A DNA stretch of 5,680 bases from Lachnospiraceae bacterium (lineage in GTDB: Bacteria; Bacillota_A; Clostridia; Lachnospirales; Lachnospiraceae). Positions 5,658 to 5,680 of this stretch are shown here, in pieces. The DNA is taken from contig JAGACI010000218.1 of assembly GCA_017614185.1 (NCBI GenBank), forward strand, positions 1 through 5,680, given 5' to 3'. Position numbers and translations under genes: made by a program. A model generated the notes under the pieces. It was not told the origin of the DNA. It searched no databases and saw only the letters and a program-made list of their open reading frames with translations. How positions within the stretch are numbered: the first letter of the stretch is position 1; the number at the start of each line of letters is the position of its first letter.

Positions 5658-5680
5658 CGTAACAGGGCTACAAGGATTCG

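Overview
The window looks chromosomal and fits a low-to-mid GC Gram-positive anaerobe of the class Clostridia, most likely Lachnospiraceae (Butyrivibrio/Roseburia-like). That placement is inferred from protein character: a single-subunit acyl-ACP thioesterase, a YjfB-type small protein, and a CdaR/PucR-like regulator directly in front of ftsEX and a PcsB-like hydrolase. Every supported gene is on the minus strand, so the order of transcription runs from high to low coordinates.

Region 1 (5680-4036): an intrinsic terminator for an upstream unit outside the window (5628-5657) is followed after only 31 bases by an acyl-ACP thioesterase (5596-4877). Ten bases further on comes a CvfB-type protein with three S1-like domains and a winged helix (4866-4036). 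The two share an operon, and no separate promoter is evident.

Region 2 (4035-3683): a 63-residue YjfB-family (putative motility) protein with its own sigma-A-like promoter (3975-4002), a strong ribosome binding site and an intrinsic terminator (3683-3710). It forms a small self-contained transcription unit.

Region 3 (3682-1): a cell-division/cell-wall operon. An AT-rich leader with a long inverted repeat (3631-3667) precedes a CdaR/PucR-like regulator (3573-2491), then ftsE (2475-1747), ftsX (1760-861, overlapping ftsE) and the first 258 codons of a secreted coiled-coil, PcsB/EnvC-type hydrolase or hydrolase activator (774-1, running off the window). FtsE (ATPase) and FtsX (membrane partner) form the type VII ABC complex that, in characterised bacteria, activates peptidoglycan hydrolases outside the membrane through a coiled-coil protein. 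The last gene is the natural partner, and the regulator is in a position to control or be co-expressed with the whole set.

No mobile element, CRISPR array, complete RNA gene or stretch of more than 300 bases without a gene was found. The families are known ones. The less ordinary points are the regulator heading the ftsEX operon, the leader repeat in front of it, the hairpin between ftsX and the hydrolase gene, and the terminator lying almost on top of the thioesterase gene.
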